A DNA stretch of 64,000 nt from Streptomyces sp. DSM 15324 (GTDB lineage: Bacteria > Actinomycetota > Actinomycetes > Streptomycetales > Streptomycetaceae). Each line of letters starts with the position of its first letter. The first letter of the stretch is position 1. Under the pieces are notes generated by a model that was not told where the DNA came from, did not search any database, and saw nothing but the letters and a program-made list of their open reading frames with translations. The stretch is taken from NCBI RefSeq assembly GCF_001514285.1, contig NZ_KQ949023.1:1354160-1418159 (forward strand), in the 5' to 3' direction. The position numbers and the translations under genes were made by a program. Below are positions 33,265 through 42,292 of this stretch, piece after piece.

Positions 33265-35277
33265 ATGACGGCCGAGCTGGTGCGGGGGCAGAACCACCCG
33301 CTCTCCACGGTTCGCCTCGAGATCAGGATCTCGGCCGGCACGCCGGTCGTGGCCGCGGCCACGCTCAGCGACGAGAACGGCAGGGCGCAGGGCGTCGAAT
33401 GGGTGGCTCACCCGGGCTCCCCCACCCTGCCCGGCCTGGAGGTCCCCCGGCAGGCGGCCGCCGATCACCGCCTCGCCGTGGACCTGGACGCCATGCCGGC
33501 GAGCGTGCACCGGGTCAACGTCCTGCTCTCCCTGCCCACGGGCGACGGGTCGGGGCCGGCCAGCTTCGGCGCCGTGCCGCCCCCCGCCGTCCGGGTCACC
33601 GGCCTCGACGGCACCGAGGTCGCCGGGTACACCGTCAGCGGTCTGAGCGCCGAGTCGGCGGTCGTCGCCCTGGAGCTCTACCGGCGCCAGGGCGCCTGGA
33701 AGGTGCGGGCCGTCGGCCAGGGGTACGCGGGTGGCCTCGCCGAACTCCTCACCGACCAGGGCCTGCCGCAGGCACAGCAGCTCGCGGCCGGTATCAACGA
33801 GGCGGTGGCCCAGGGGCTGGCCCGCTCGGTCCCGGCACCGCCCCCGCGCACCCCGGACACCGACCGCTCCCGGCAGGCGGCCGCGTCCGCCCTCGGACCG
33901 GACCAGAGCGGCTCCGGGTACGGCACTCAGGGCGCGGCCGGCGCGCCGACGGGTTCCGTGCCGACGGGCGCGCCGTCGGCCCCCGTTGCCACGGGTGCGG
34001 CACCGGCGGGCCCCACCCCTGACCAGCCGGTCCCACCGACCCCGCCCGCCTCCGGCGGCCCCGTCGACTACGTCCACCCCGGTCGGCGGAACACCGCCCC
34101 GCCGCCGCCCCCGCCCACCGCGCCCCCGGCCGCGCCGGGGCAGCCCGCCCCGCCCGTCGCGGGCGACGCGACCGGCTGGTCGATGGAGGAGCGGCTCTAC
34201 AACCAGGTCTGGGGCATGTTCGAGGACCTGGCCCGCACCACGTCCGCGTACCGCAGTGCCGTCGACTTCGCCGACACCCGGATGGAGACGGAGCTGGACC
34301 GGGTCCTGTCCGACCCGCGAAGCAGGATCGGCGGCCAGGGGGACGCGGCCCGTGAGGCGGCCCAGGCCCGGCACGTCCAGCTCGTCGACCAGGCCCGGCA
34401 GGCCCTGGAGCGGGACCTCGTCCAGCTCTGCGCCGAGTCCGACGTCGTCGAACCGGCGCTGCCCCCGGCCTACGCCCGCTGGGACAGCCCGGCCTGGCAC
34501 GCCTACAGAGTGCCGATGGAGATGCCCATGGCGCTGCGCCTGGGCGACCTCCATCTGCCCGAGAGCGAGCCCCTGCGCATCCCGATGCTGGTGCGCCTCC
34601 CGCTGGAGCGCGGGCTGTGGATCGACAGCGGCGGCCCGGGATCGGCCGAGGGGCCGTTCGTCGACTCCCACGAGCTGCGGCATCTCGCCCTGGTGTCGGC
34701 CGTGGCGCACATCGCCCGGCTGCTGGCGGTGTATCCGGCAGGCGAGTTCACCGTGCACGTCATCGACCCGGCAGGCTCCGGTGCGCAGGCCCTCGCACCC
34801 CTCGTCGGGGCCGGGGTGCTCGCGGCTCCGCCGGCGGCCGGGGCGGCGGGGGTGGCGGATGTCCTGGGCCGGCTGACCCAGCGCGTCGACCTGGTGCAGA
34901 TGGCGGTGCGCGGCGGTGCCGCCGACTCCCTCCCGCCCGGCTTCGACACCTCCCAGCAGCTCCTCGTCGTCAACGACTTCCCGCACGGCTTCGACGACCG
35001 CGCCGTCAACCAGCTCCGCTACCTCGCCGACGAGGGTCCCGCCGTCGGCGTCCATCTGATGCTGGTGGCCGATCGGGAGGACGCCTCCGGTTACGGTCCG
35101 TTGCTGGATCCGCTGTGGCGGGGGCTGCTCCGGCTGACCGCGGTGCCCGACGACCACCTCGCGGACCCATGGGTCGGGCACGCCTGGACCTATGAGCCGG
35201 CGCTCGTGCCGCCCGGCAGCGCGGTGCTCCAGCAGGTGCTGGCCCAGGTGGCGACCGCGCGCACCAAGTACACGTAA
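33265..35277 (+). CDS. TerD domain fused to a degenerate FtsK/EssC-like domain
   Basis: A 670-residue protein with three parts. Residues 1-165 form a TerD-like beta-sandwich (AELVRGQNHPLSTVRLEIRI; TGLDGTEVAGYTVSGLSAESAVVALELYRR). Residues 190-310 are Pro/Gly/Ala-rich and probably disordered. The C-terminal 360 residues resemble an FtsK/SpoIIIE ATPase core in order and spacing: a helical lead, then MALRLGDLHLPESEPLRIPML, FTVHVIDPAGSGAQALAPLVG, LLVVNDFPHGFDDRAVNQL and GVHLMLVADREDASG. There is no Walker A GKS and the Walker B acids are N-D, so ATP hydrolysis is unlikely. It is likely co-transcribed with the TerD gene. Function unknown; a scaffold role is inference. Confidence 0.78.
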   Translation: MTAELVRGQNHPLSTVRLEIRISAGTPVVAAATLSDENGRAQGVEWVAHPGSPTLPGLEVPRQAAADHRLAVDLDAMPASVHRVNVLLSLPTGDGSGPASFGAVPPPAVRVTGLDGTEVAGYTVSGLSAESAVVALELYRRQGAWKVRAVGQGYAGGLAELLTDQGLPQAQQLAAGINEAVAQGLARSVPAPPPRTPDTDRSRQAAASALGPDQSGSGYGTQGAAGAPTGSVPTGAPSAPVATGAAPAGPTPDQPVPPTPPASGGPVDYVHPGRRNTAPPPPPPTAPPAAPGQPAPPVAGDATGWSMEERLYNQVWGMFEDLARTTSAYRSAVDFADTRMETELDRVLSDPRSRIGGQGDAAREAAQARHVQLVDQARQALERDLVQLCAESDVVEPALPPAYARWDSPAWHAYRVPMEMPMALRLGDLHLPESEPLRIPMLVRLPLERGLWIDSGGPGSAEGPFVDSHELRHLALVSAVAHIARLLAVYPAGEFTVHVIDPAGSGAQALAPLVGAGVLAAPPAAGAAGVADVLGRLTQRVDLVQMAVRGGAADSLPPGFDTSQQLLVVNDFPHGFDDRAVNQLRYLADEGPAVGVHLMLVADREDASGYGPLLDPLWRGLLRLTAVPDDHLADPWVGHAWTYEPALVPPGSAVLQQVLAQVATARTKYT

Positions 35278-35320
35278 AGCCGCCCTGAGCAGCCAACTTG
35301 GTCTTTCTTTTACTAAGTGC

Positions 35321-35350
35321 TTTACCTTTCCTTGGTGATTGGGGTACTGT
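35321..35350 (+). promoter_or_regulatory. Promoter of the terC transcript
   Basis: TTTACC (35321-35326) is followed after 18 nt by TACTGT (35345-35350); each has 4 matches to the vegetative consensus. The predicted start near 35357 falls at the first base-paired element of the riboswitch, which supports both calls. Confidence 0.6.
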
Positions 35351-35358
35351 CTTCCGTA

Positions 35359-35506
35359 CGGAGGGGAGTACTCCCTTGCTGCGGCGCACCCGTCAATACG
35401 GATCGAAGTGGATCCCGGGACGCCGGCCCGTCCCGCCGGGACCGGGTGGAAGAGACCTCCGGCAGCGCGACGACGCTGATTACCTGCCGTTACGTACTGC
35501 CGGAGG
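35359..35506 (+). promoter_or_regulatory. yybP-ykoY manganese riboswitch with RBS-sequestering helix
   Basis: The conserved yybP-ykoY elements GGGGAGTA (35363-35370) and CGTCAATACG (35391-35400) are present in the right order in front of a TerC-family gene, the most common target of this Mn2+ riboswitch. P1 forms between CGGAGG (35359-35364) and CCTCCG (35456-35461). The same strand extended, CCTCCGGCAG (35456-35465), pairs perfectly over 10 bp with CTGCCGGAGG (35497-35506), which contains the terC ribosome binding site. The two helices exclude each other: Mn2+ should stabilise P1, free the site and turn translation on. Confidence 0.82.
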
Positions 35507-35510
35507 CGCA

Positions 35511-36512
35511 GTGGATGTTTCCCTGAACCTGTGGGTTCTCACCATCGTGGGTCTGGCCGCCCTGATCGCGGTCGACTTCTTCATCGGACGTAAACCGCAC
35601 GACGTGTCGATCAAGGAAGCCGGCATCTGGACCGTCGTCTGGATCGCCCTGGCGGGGCTCTTCGGCCTCGGCCTCCTCGTCTTCGGCGGCGGCCGGCCCG
35701 CCGGAGAGTTCTTCGCCGGCTTCATCACCGAGAAGTCGCTCAGCGTCGACAACCTCTTCGTCTTCGTCCTGATCATGGCGAAGTTCGCCGTCCCGTCGCA
35801 GTACCAGCAGCGGGTCCTGCTGGTCGGCGTGCTCATAGCCCTGGTGCTGCGGGCCCTCTTCATCGCCGCCGGCGCCGCGATCCTCGCCAGCTTCGCCTGG
35901 GTGTTCTACCTCTTCGGCGCCTTCCTCATCTGGACCGCCTGGAAGCTCATCCAGGAGGCCCGGGCCGACGAGGAGGACGAGGAGTTCGAGGAGAACAAGC
36001 TGCTCAAGGCGGCCGAGCGCAGGTTCGGCGTCGCCGACCGCTACCACGGCACCAAGCTGTGGATCGAGCAGAACGGCAAGCGGGTCATGACCCCGATGCT
36101 CGTCGTGATGCTCGCGATCGGCACCACCGACGTCCTCTTCGCGCTCGACTCGATCCCCGCGATCTTCGGCCTCACGCAGGACCCGTACATCGTCTTCACG
36201 GCCAACGCCTTCGCGCTGATGGGCCTGAGGCAGCTGTACTTCCTCATCGGCGGTCTGCTGAAGAAGCTGGTCCACCTCAGCTACGGCCTGTCGGTCATCC
36301 TGGGCTTCATCGGCGTCAAGCTGGTGCTCCACGCGCTGCACGAGTCCGGCGTCCACGTCCCCGAGATCAGCATCCCGGTCTCGCTCGGCGTCATCTGCGG
36401 CGTCCTGGTCGTCACCACGATCACCAGCCTGCGCGCCTCGAAGAAGCAGGCAGCGGCCGAGGCGGCGCGGCCGGAGAGCGAAGGCGCTCCGAAGGACAGC
36501 ATCCAGGCCTGA
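35511..36512 (+). CDS. TerC family membrane protein (putative Mn2+ exporter)
   Basis: Integral membrane protein of 333 residues with about nine helices. TerC family proteins (Alx, MeeF, YkoY-like) are linked to Mn2+ efflux and tellurite resistance. Signatures are the conserved acidic residues in VDFFIGRK, the central EKSLSVDNLFVFVLI and DVLFALDSIPAIFGLTQDP, and FALMGLRQLYFLI. The loop at about residues 150-180 is strongly charged (EARADEEDEEFEENK). The GTG at 35511 has GGAGG four bases upstream, buried in the riboswitch OFF helix. Manganese-gated expression therefore fits a role in manganese balance. Confidence 0.93.
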   Translation: MDVSLNLWVLTIVGLAALIAVDFFIGRKPHDVSIKEAGIWTVVWIALAGLFGLGLLVFGGGRPAGEFFAGFITEKSLSVDNLFVFVLIMAKFAVPSQYQQRVLLVGVLIALVLRALFIAAGAAILASFAWVFYLFGAFLIWTAWKLIQEARADEEDEEFEENKLLKAAERRFGVADRYHGTKLWIEQNGKRVMTPMLVVMLAIGTTDVLFALDSIPAIFGLTQDPYIVFTANAFALMGLRQLYFLIGGLLKKLVHLSYGLSVILGFIGVKLVLHALHESGVHVPEISIPVSLGVICGVLVVTTITSLRASKKQAAAEAARPESEGAPKDSIQA

Positions 36513-36632
36513 CCACCGACGACGTGGGAACAACCAGCCCGGCCGGCGGGGCGCGCGTTCGAGTGACGCGGGGGCCGCGCCGGCCGTACAAGCCGGCATG
36601 CGAAGCCCCCACAGGGCTGCGACGATCGCTGC

Positions 36633-37733
36633 ATGATCGCTCGGCTCAGGAAGCCCATCACCCGGTGGACGACCCTCGTGCCGGTGCTGGCCGTCGTGCT
36701 CCTGGTCCTGACCTGGGGCCGCGACCTGCCTGTCGCGGTCGTCGTTCTCGTCACCGCCGTCCTCGCCGCATCCGTCCTGGCCGCCGTGCACCATGCCGAG
36801 GTCGTCGCCCACCGGGTCGGCGAACCCTTCGGCTCCCTGGTCCTGGCGATCGCCGTGACGGTCATCGAGGTCGCCCTGATCGTGACCCTGATGGTGGACG
36901 GCGGGGACAAGTCCGCGACCCTCGCACGGGACACGGTCTTCGCCGCCGTGATGATCACCTGCAACGGCGTGGTCGGCATCTGCCTCCTCGTCGCCTCGCT
37001 GCGGCACGGCACAGCCGTGTTCAACCCGGAGGGCACGGGCGCCGCCCTGGCCACCGTGGCGACGCTCGCCACCCTCAGCCTGGTGCTGCCGACCTTCACC
37101 ACCAGCAAACCGGGACCGGAGTTCTCCTCCGTCCAGCTCACCTTCGCCGCGCTGTCCTCGCTGACCCTCTACGCCCTGTTCGTGGCGACCCAGACCGTCC
37201 GGCACCGCGACTACTTCCTGCCGGTCACCCGCCAGGGAGAGGTGATCACCGCCGACGACCACGCCGGCGTCCCGTCCTCACGGGCCGCGCTGAGCAGCCT
37301 CGGGCTCCTCGGTCTGGCCCTGGTCGGAGTGGTGGGCCTGGCGAAGGGTGTCTCGCCCACGATCGAGTCCGGGGTGGAGGCGGCCGGACTGCGCCAAGCG
37401 GTCGTCGGTGTGGTGATCGCCCTGCTCGTGCTGCTCCCCGAGACCATCGCCGCCCTGCGCTCCGCCAGCCGCGACCGGGTGCAGACCAGCCTCAACCTGG
37501 CGCTCGGCTCCGCCATGGCCAGCATCGGCCTGACGATCCCGGCGGTCGCCCTCGCCTCCGTCTGGCTCTCCGGCCCCCTCGTCCTGGGCCTGGGCGCCAC
37601 CTACATGGTGCTGCTCGCGCTGACCGTCGTCGTCAGCTCCCTGACCGTGGTGCCGGGACGCGCCACCCCGCTCCAGGGCGGTGTCCATCTCGTCCTGTTC
37701 CTGGCCTACCTGGAACTGGCGGTCAACCCCTGA
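36633..37733 (+). CDS. chaA: ChaA-type calcium/sodium:proton antiporter
   Basis: Cation/H+ exchanger of the CaCA superfamily, 366 residues with about eleven helices. The two alpha repeats carry the acidic ion-binding motifs: GEPFGSLVLAIAVTVIEVALI in the first and LPETIAALRSASRDRVQTSLNLALGSAMASIGLT in the second. These match E. coli ChaA (Ca2+ or Na+/K+ efflux). It lies 120 bp after terC in the same direction and may share the ion-homeostasis theme; a separate promoter is possible. It converges with the MFS gene. Confidence 0.92.
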   Translation: MIARLRKPITRWTTLVPVLAVVLLVLTWGRDLPVAVVVLVTAVLAASVLAAVHHAEVVAHRVGEPFGSLVLAIAVTVIEVALIVTLMVDGGDKSATLARDTVFAAVMITCNGVVGICLLVASLRHGTAVFNPEGTGAALATVATLATLSLVLPTFTTSKPGPEFSSVQLTFAALSSLTLYALFVATQTVRHRDYFLPVTRQGEVITADDHAGVPSSRAALSSLGLLGLALVGVVGLAKGVSPTIESGVEAAGLRQAVVGVVIALLVLLPETIAALRSASRDRVQTSLNLALGSAMASIGLTIPAVALASVWLSGPLVLGLGATYMVLLALTVVVSSLTVVPGRATPLQGGVHLVLFLAYLELAVNP

Positions 37734-37743
37734 CGGGCACGCA

Positions 37744-39048
37744 TCACTCCAGGACCGGCTGCACGGCAGTCAGCCGCACCGGCCGGGTCTCCGGCAGCAG
37801 CGCGAAACAGCCCAGACTGAGCAGCGCGATCACCGTGAGATAGACGCCCACTCCCCACGGGACCCGCCCCGAGTCCTCCGCCAGTGCCGTCGCCACGATC
37901 GGCGTGAGCGCACCCCCGAGGACACCGCCGAGGTTGTAGCCGACCGCCGCGCCCGTGCAGCGCACCCTCGGCTCGTACAACTCGGGCAGATAGGCGGCGA
38001 TCACCCCGAACATCGTGACGAACGCGAGGAGCGCCCCGAGGAACCCGAGGAACATCGCCAGGGGAGCGCCGGTCGCCAGCAGCGCCACCATCGGCAGCAT
38101 CCACAGCGCCGCCGCCGCACAGCCCGCGAGACACAGGGGCCGGCGTCCGAACCGGTCGCCCAGCATCGCCGCCACCGGCGTCAGCGCGCCCTTCACCACC
38201 ACCGCGCCCATGATGCAGGTGAGCATCACGGTGCGGCTCACCCCGAGCCGCTCGGTGGCGTACGCGAGCGACCAGGTGGTCACGGCGTAGAAGATCGCGT
38301 ACCCGACGGCCAGCCCGCCGGCGGTCAGCAGGACCAGCCGCCAGTGGTCGCGCACGACCTCCGCGAGCGGCACGCGCGCGTGGTCGCCGAGTTCCAGGAA
38401 CCGCGGGCTCTCCGGGAGCGACGACCTCAGCCACAGCCCGAGCACGGCCGGCACCCCGGCCGCCCAGAACGGCACCCGCCAGCCCCACGACTCGAACTGC
38501 GCCTCCGTCAGTGTCGCCGACAGCGCCAGCACCGCGCCGTTGGCCAGCAGGAACCCGATCGCGGGTCCGACCTGGGGGAAGCTCGACCACAGCCCGCGCC
38601 GCTCGGCGGGCGCGTGCTCCGCCGTGAGCAGCACCGCGCCACCCCACTCCCCGCCGACCCCCAGCCCCTGCAGGAACCGCAGCACCACCAGCAGCACGGG
38701 CGCGGCCACCCCGATGCCGCCGTACGTCGGCAGGCAGCCCACCGCGACGGTGGACGCCCCGGTCAGCAGCAAGGAGGCGACGAGGACCGGCCGGCGGCCC
38801 CGGCGGTCCCCGATGTGCCCGAAGAGCACCGAGCCGAGCGGCCTCGCCAGGAAGCCCACGCCGAACGTCGCGAACGCGGCCAGGGTTCCGGCCAGCGGCG
38901 AGAACGTCGGGAAGAACAACGGCCCGAGAACCAGCGCGGCCGCGGTGCCGTAGACGAAGAAGTCGTAGAACTCGACGGCCGTCCCCGCGAGCGAGGCGGC
39001 GGCGAGCCGTGGCATGGAGGGCGCCCTTACGGTGCGTACATCGTGCAT
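37744..39048 (-). CDS. MFS transporter, metabolite:H+ symporter (MHS) subfamily
   Basis: Twelve-helix major facilitator protein of 434 residues in the ProP/ShiA/KgtP group, which takes up compatible solutes, carboxylates or shikimate with protons. Signatures are GTAVEFYDFFVYGTAAALV in helix 1, GHIGDRRGRRPVLVAS as the A motif and RFLQGLGVGGEWGGAVLLTAEHAP typical of MHS transporters. The substrate is unknown. It is divergent from aroQ, across about 160 bp, so uptake of an aromatic precursor such as shikimate or quinate is possible but unproven. Confidence 0.92.
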   Translation of the reverse strand: MHDVRTVRAPSMPRLAAASLAGTAVEFYDFFVYGTAAALVLGPLFFPTFSPLAGTLAAFATFGVGFLARPLGSVLFGHIGDRRGRRPVLVASLLLTGASTVAVGCLPTYGGIGVAAPVLLVVLRFLQGLGVGGEWGGAVLLTAEHAPAERRGLWSSFPQVGPAIGFLLANGAVLALSATLTEAQFESWGWRVPFWAAGVPAVLGLWLRSSLPESPRFLELGDHARVPLAEVVRDHWRLVLLTAGGLAVGYAIFYAVTTWSLAYATERLGVSRTVMLTCIMGAVVVKGALTPVAAMLGDRFGRRPLCLAGCAAAALWMLPMVALLATGAPLAMFLGFLGALLAFVTMFGVIAAYLPELYEPRVRCTGAAVGYNLGGVLGGALTPIVATALAEDSGRVPWGVGVYLTVIALLSLGCFALLPETRPVRLTAVQPVLE

Positions 39049-39211
39049 ACGGCGTCAACTACCCATGGTGACGACCGGTTACGGGGGCGCACGGGCGTGA
39101 CCGGAGGGGCGGCGGGGGACCGAGGCGGCTCCCCGGTGCGCCGTCCCCCCGTGATAGACCGGGTCCGAGCGGCGGTTCCCGACGGACCGCCCCGAACGGA
39201 CCGGAGGAACC

Positions 39212-39685
39212 GTGCCGCACACCCTGGCCACCGCCCCGATCATGATCCTGAACGGCCCCAACCTGAACCTCCTGGGTCAGCGCCAGCCGGAGATCTACGG
39301 GTCCGACACGCTCGCCGACGTGGAGGCGCTGTGCGTGAAGGCGGCGGCGGCCCACGGCGGCACGGTGGACTTCCGCCAGTCCAACCACGAGGGACAACTC
39401 GTCGACTGGATCCACGAGGCGCGCCTGCACCACGCGGGCATCGTGATCAACCCGGGGGCCTACTCGCACACGTCCGTGGCGATCCTGGACGCGCTCAACA
39501 CCTGCGACGGCCTGCCGGTGCTGGAGGTCCACATCTCCAACATCCACCGGCGCGAGGCTTTCCGGCACCACTCGTACGTCTCGCTGCGCGCCGACGGGGT
39601 CATCGCGGGGTGCGGGGTGCAGGGATACGTGTTCGGGGTCGAGCGGGTCGCCGCCCTGGCCGGGACGGGGAAGGCCGACACGTAG
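39212..39685 (+). CDS. aroQ: Type II 3-dehydroquinate dehydratase
   Basis: Dehydrates 3-dehydroquinate to 3-dehydroshikimate, in the shikimate pathway or in quinate use. The 157-residue protein has the family start [19 protein letters not shown] with catalytic Tyr29, the [11 protein letters not shown] loop with His86 and [14 protein letters not shown] with His107. Type II enzymes are dodecameric and cytoplasmic. Start GTG at 39212 has GGAGGAA upstream. The gene is separate from other aro genes, as is usual for Streptomyces aroQ. Confidence 0.96.
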   Translation: MPHTLATAPIMILNGPNLNLLGQRQPEIYGSDTLADVEALCVKAAAAHGGTVDFRQSNHEGQLVDWIHEARLHHAGIVINPGAYSHTSVAILDALNTCDGLPVLEVHISNIHRREAFRHHSYVSLRADGVIAGCGVQGYVFGVERVAALAGTGKADT

Positions 39686-39698
39686 GCACCGGCCTCCG

Positions 39699-39734
39699 GG
39701 TAAGGACCGCTCTCCCGGGAGCACGCCCCTTACC
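39699..39734. terminator. Bidirectional terminator between aroQ and ABC genes
   Basis: GGTAAGG (39699-39705) pairs with CCTTACC (39728-39734) and the inside forms a second stem, CTCCCGGGAG. It separates the convergent aroQ and ABC-transporter genes. Confidence 0.6.
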
Positions 39735-39744
39735 TACCTCCGGA

Positions 39745-40497
39745 TCACAGCCGGCCGGCCTCCACGATCCGCCGCAGGAAGCGCCGGGTGCGCTCCTGCT
39801 GCGGGTCGCCGAAGATCCGCTCGGCCGGGCCGCGCTCCAGCACGACCCCTCCGTCCAGGAAACAGACCTGGTCGGCGACCTCGCGGGCGAAGCCCATCTC
39901 GTGCGTGGCCAGCACCATGGTCATGCCGTCGCCCTTCAGGTCACGGACGACGTTCAGCACCTCGCCGACCAGTTCCGGGTCGAGGGCGGCGGTGATCTCG
40001 TCGAGCAGCAGCAGCCGGGGACGTACGGCGAGGGCGCGTGCGATCGCCACACGCTGCTGCTGGCCGCCGCTGAGCCGGTCGGGGTACTCACCGGCCCTGG
40101 CGCCCAGTCCGAGCCGCTCCAGCAGCTCCCTGGCGCGTTCCTCGGCCTCCGCGCGCGTCACGCCGTGCACCCGGCGTGGGGCCAGCGTGATGTTCTCCAG
40201 CACGGTCATGTGCGGGAACAGGTTGTACGACTGGAAGACCACGCCGATACGGCGCCGTACCGCGTCCTGGTCGGTGCGCGGGTCGGTGATCTCCTCGCCG
40301 TCCAGCCAGATCGCGCCGTCGTCGATGTCCTCCAGGAGGTTGGCGCACCGCAGCAGCGTGGACTTGCCGGAGCCGGAAGCGCCGATCAGGGCGGTCACGG
40401 TGTGCGGGGCGACCTCCAGGTCGACGTCCCGCAGGACGACCGAGCCGCCGAAGGTCTTGCGGACGGACTCCATCCGCAGCACCGGGGCGTCGCTCAT
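39745..40497 (-). CDS. Amino-acid ABC transporter ATP-binding protein
   Basis: Cytoplasmic ATPase (250 residues) of a polar amino-acid importer of the GlnQ/HisP type. It has Walker A GASGSGKST, the Q-loop FQSYNLFPHMTVLEN, the signature LSGGQQQRVAIARAL and Walker B RLLLLDEITAALDPE. The change from the usual DEPTSALD to DEITAALD is minor. Its ATG overlaps the permease stop, and it is the last gene of a three-gene operon. Confidence 0.95.
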   Translation of the reverse strand: MSDAPVLRMESVRKTFGGSVVLRDVDLEVAPHTVTALIGASGSGKSTLLRCANLLEDIDDGAIWLDGEEITDPRTDQDAVRRRIGVVFQSYNLFPHMTVLENITLAPRRVHGVTRAEAEERARELLERLGLGARAGEYPDRLSGGQQQRVAIARALAVRPRLLLLDEITAALDPELVGEVLNVVRDLKGDGMTMVLATHEMGFAREVADQVCFLDGGVVLERGPAERIFGDPQQERTRRFLRRIVEAGRL

Positions 40498-41411
40498 GTC
40501 GTTCCTCCCTGGGCCCGCCGGCCGTCCATCCGGGCCGTCACCCAGTCCGTGAAGCGGGTCATCGGAATGGTCAGCGCGACGAAGACCAGCCCCGCCACGA
40601 TGTAGGGCGTGTAGTTGAGGCTGCGGCCCACGATGATGTCCGCCGCGCGTACGGCGTCGATGGCGCCGCCGATCGACACCAGACCGGTGTCCTTCTGCAG
40701 GGACACCAGGTCGTTCAGCAGCGGCGGCACCTGGCGGCGCACCGCCTGGGGCAGCACGACATAGCGCAGGGCCTGACGGTTGGACAGGCCGAGGGAGCGG
40801 GCCGCCGCGCGCTGCGAGGGGTGCACCGACTCGATGCCGGCGCGGAACACCTCGGCGACGTACGCCGAGTACGTCAGTGTCAGCGCCGTGCCGCCGAGCA
40901 GCACCGGGTCGACCGTCACGCCCTGGAGCCGCAGCGCGGGGACGCCGAGGACCACGATCATCAGGTTGATGATCAGCGGCAGTCCGCGGAAGAAGTCCGT
41001 GTACGCGGCGGCCAGCACCCGCAGCGGGAAGAACACCGGACCGCGCAGGGTGCGGGCCACGGCGATGAGCATGCCGAGGACGAGGACGGCGGCACCGCAC
41101 ACGAACAGCAGCCGGACGTTCAGCCAGAGGCCCTCCAGGACCTTGGGGAAGGCCTCGCGCGCGTACTGCCCGCTGAAGAAGGTCTCCTTGGTGCGGGGCC
41201 AGCCGGGGGCGCCGACGACGATCAGATACAGGACGACGGCGGTGACCAGGGTCGACACGGCGGCGACGGCCGTGGCGCGACGGGCCCGCGTGCGCCGGTA
41301 GCGCTCGCGGTCCAGCCGTCGCTGCGACGGGACGTAGGTGTCGCCGCCGCCGGACATGTCCCCCTGGTCGTCCGACCCCTCCTGGCCGGACTCCTCCTTC
41401 GTGACCGTCAC
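40494..41411 (-). CDS. Amino-acid ABC transporter permease
   Basis: Membrane subunit (305 residues) of the His/Glu/Gln/Arg-type permease family. An acidic and polar N-terminal extension of about 50 residues precedes five or more helices. The EAA loop is seen as ESVHPSQRAAARSLGLSNRQALRYVVLPQAVRRQVP. The GTG start at 41411 overlaps the stop codon of the binding-protein gene (GTGA), and its own stop overlaps the ATPase ATG, so all three genes are translationally coupled. Confidence 0.94.
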   Translation of the reverse strand: MTVTKEESGQEGSDDQGDMSGGGDTYVPSQRRLDRERYRRTRARRATAVAAVSTLVTAVVLYLIVVGAPGWPRTKETFFSGQYAREAFPKVLEGLWLNVRLLFVCGAAVLVLGMLIAVARTLRGPVFFPLRVLAAAYTDFFRGLPLIINLMIVVLGVPALRLQGVTVDPVLLGGTALTLTYSAYVAEVFRAGIESVHPSQRAAARSLGLSNRQALRYVVLPQAVRRQVPPLLNDLVSLQKDTGLVSIGGAIDAVRAADIIVGRSLNYTPYIVAGLVFVALTIPMTRFTDWVTARMDGRRAQGGTT

Positions 41412-42292
41412 TTGAGCACCGGGGCGTCGACGGCGTCGGAGAGCCACTGCTGCTCGATCTTCGCCAGGGTGCCGTCCTTGCGGAGGGCGTCCACGGCGTC
41501 GGTCACGCACGAGGTGAGGGCGCTGCCCTTGTCGAGGACGAGCCCGAACTGCTCGGGCGTACCGCCCTGGTTCTCGAACTGGCCGACGATCTCGGCGTTC
41601 GTCACCTCGGCGGAGGTGATGTAGAACGCGGTGGGCAGGTCGACCACGATCGCGTCCACCTGGCCGTTCTTCAGGGCGGACTTGGCCTGGTCGTTCTTGG
41701 CGTAGACGGCGGCCTCCCGACTCGGCTTCACCACGTCGTCGATGTAGTCGAGGCTGGTGGTGCCGACCTGGGCGCCCAGTTTGAGGCCCTTCAGGTCCGC
41801 GATGCCCGTCGCCTTCGCGGCCTTGCTGCCCTTCAGCGCGATGACGGCCTGACGGACGTCGTAGTAGCCGGAGGAGAAGTCCACGGCCTTCTTGCGCTCG
41901 GCGCTGATGGACACCTGGTTGATGTCGAAGTCGAAGGTCTTCTCGCCCGGTGCGAAAGCCTTGTTGAACGGCACGCTCTGCCAGACGACGGCGCTCTTGC
42001 CGTACCCGAGCCGCTGCGCCACGGCGTACGCCACCGCCGACTCGAAGCCTTCGCCGTTGGCCGGCTTGTCGTCCTTGAACCAGGGCTCGTACGCCGGTTG
42101 GTCGGTGGCGACGGTCAGCTTTCCCGAGGTCTTGGTCGCCAACTCGCCCTTGGCGCAGGACTTTCCGGCCGAGGCTGAGGAGGTGGCGGACGCGTCGGCC
42201 TCGGGCTGCGGGGCGCAGCCGACCGCGGTCGCGAGGAGGGCGACGGTGGCGCCGGCGGCGGCGCGGCGCAGAACACGAGGGGCGAGGTGCAT
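41408..42292 (-). CDS. Amino-acid ABC transporter substrate-binding lipoprotein
   Basis: Extracellular solute-binding protein family 3 (294 residues), anchored by lipid at the lipobox cysteine in LLATAVGC (about residue 26). The mature protein has the bilobed fold signatures TVATDQPAYEPWF, GFESAVAYAVAQRLGY, FDFDINQVSISAERKKAVDFS and LKLGAQVGTTSLDYI. It is the first gene of the operon and delivers a polar amino acid to the permease; the exact ligand cannot be read from sequence. Confidence 0.94.
   Translation of the reverse strand: MHLAPRVLRRAAAGATVALLATAVGCAPQPEADASATSSASAGKSCAKGELATKTSGKLTVATDQPAYEPWFKDDKPANGEGFESAVAYAVAQRLGYGKSAVVWQSVPFNKAFAPGEKTFDFDINQVSISAERKKAVDFSSGYYDVRQAVIALKGSKAAKATGIADLKGLKLGAQVGTTSLDYIDDVVKPSREAAVYAKNDQAKSALKNGQVDAIVVDLPTAFYITSAEVTNAEIVGQFENQGGTPEQFGLVLDKGSALTSCVTDAVDALRKDGTLAKIEQQWLSDAVDAPVLK

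Noticed and set aside
30286..35181. Very long open frame of 1631 codons on the minus strand
   Set aside because: It runs antisense to uvrB and both TerD genes, has no domain pattern and reflects the GC-rich codon bias of the true genes.
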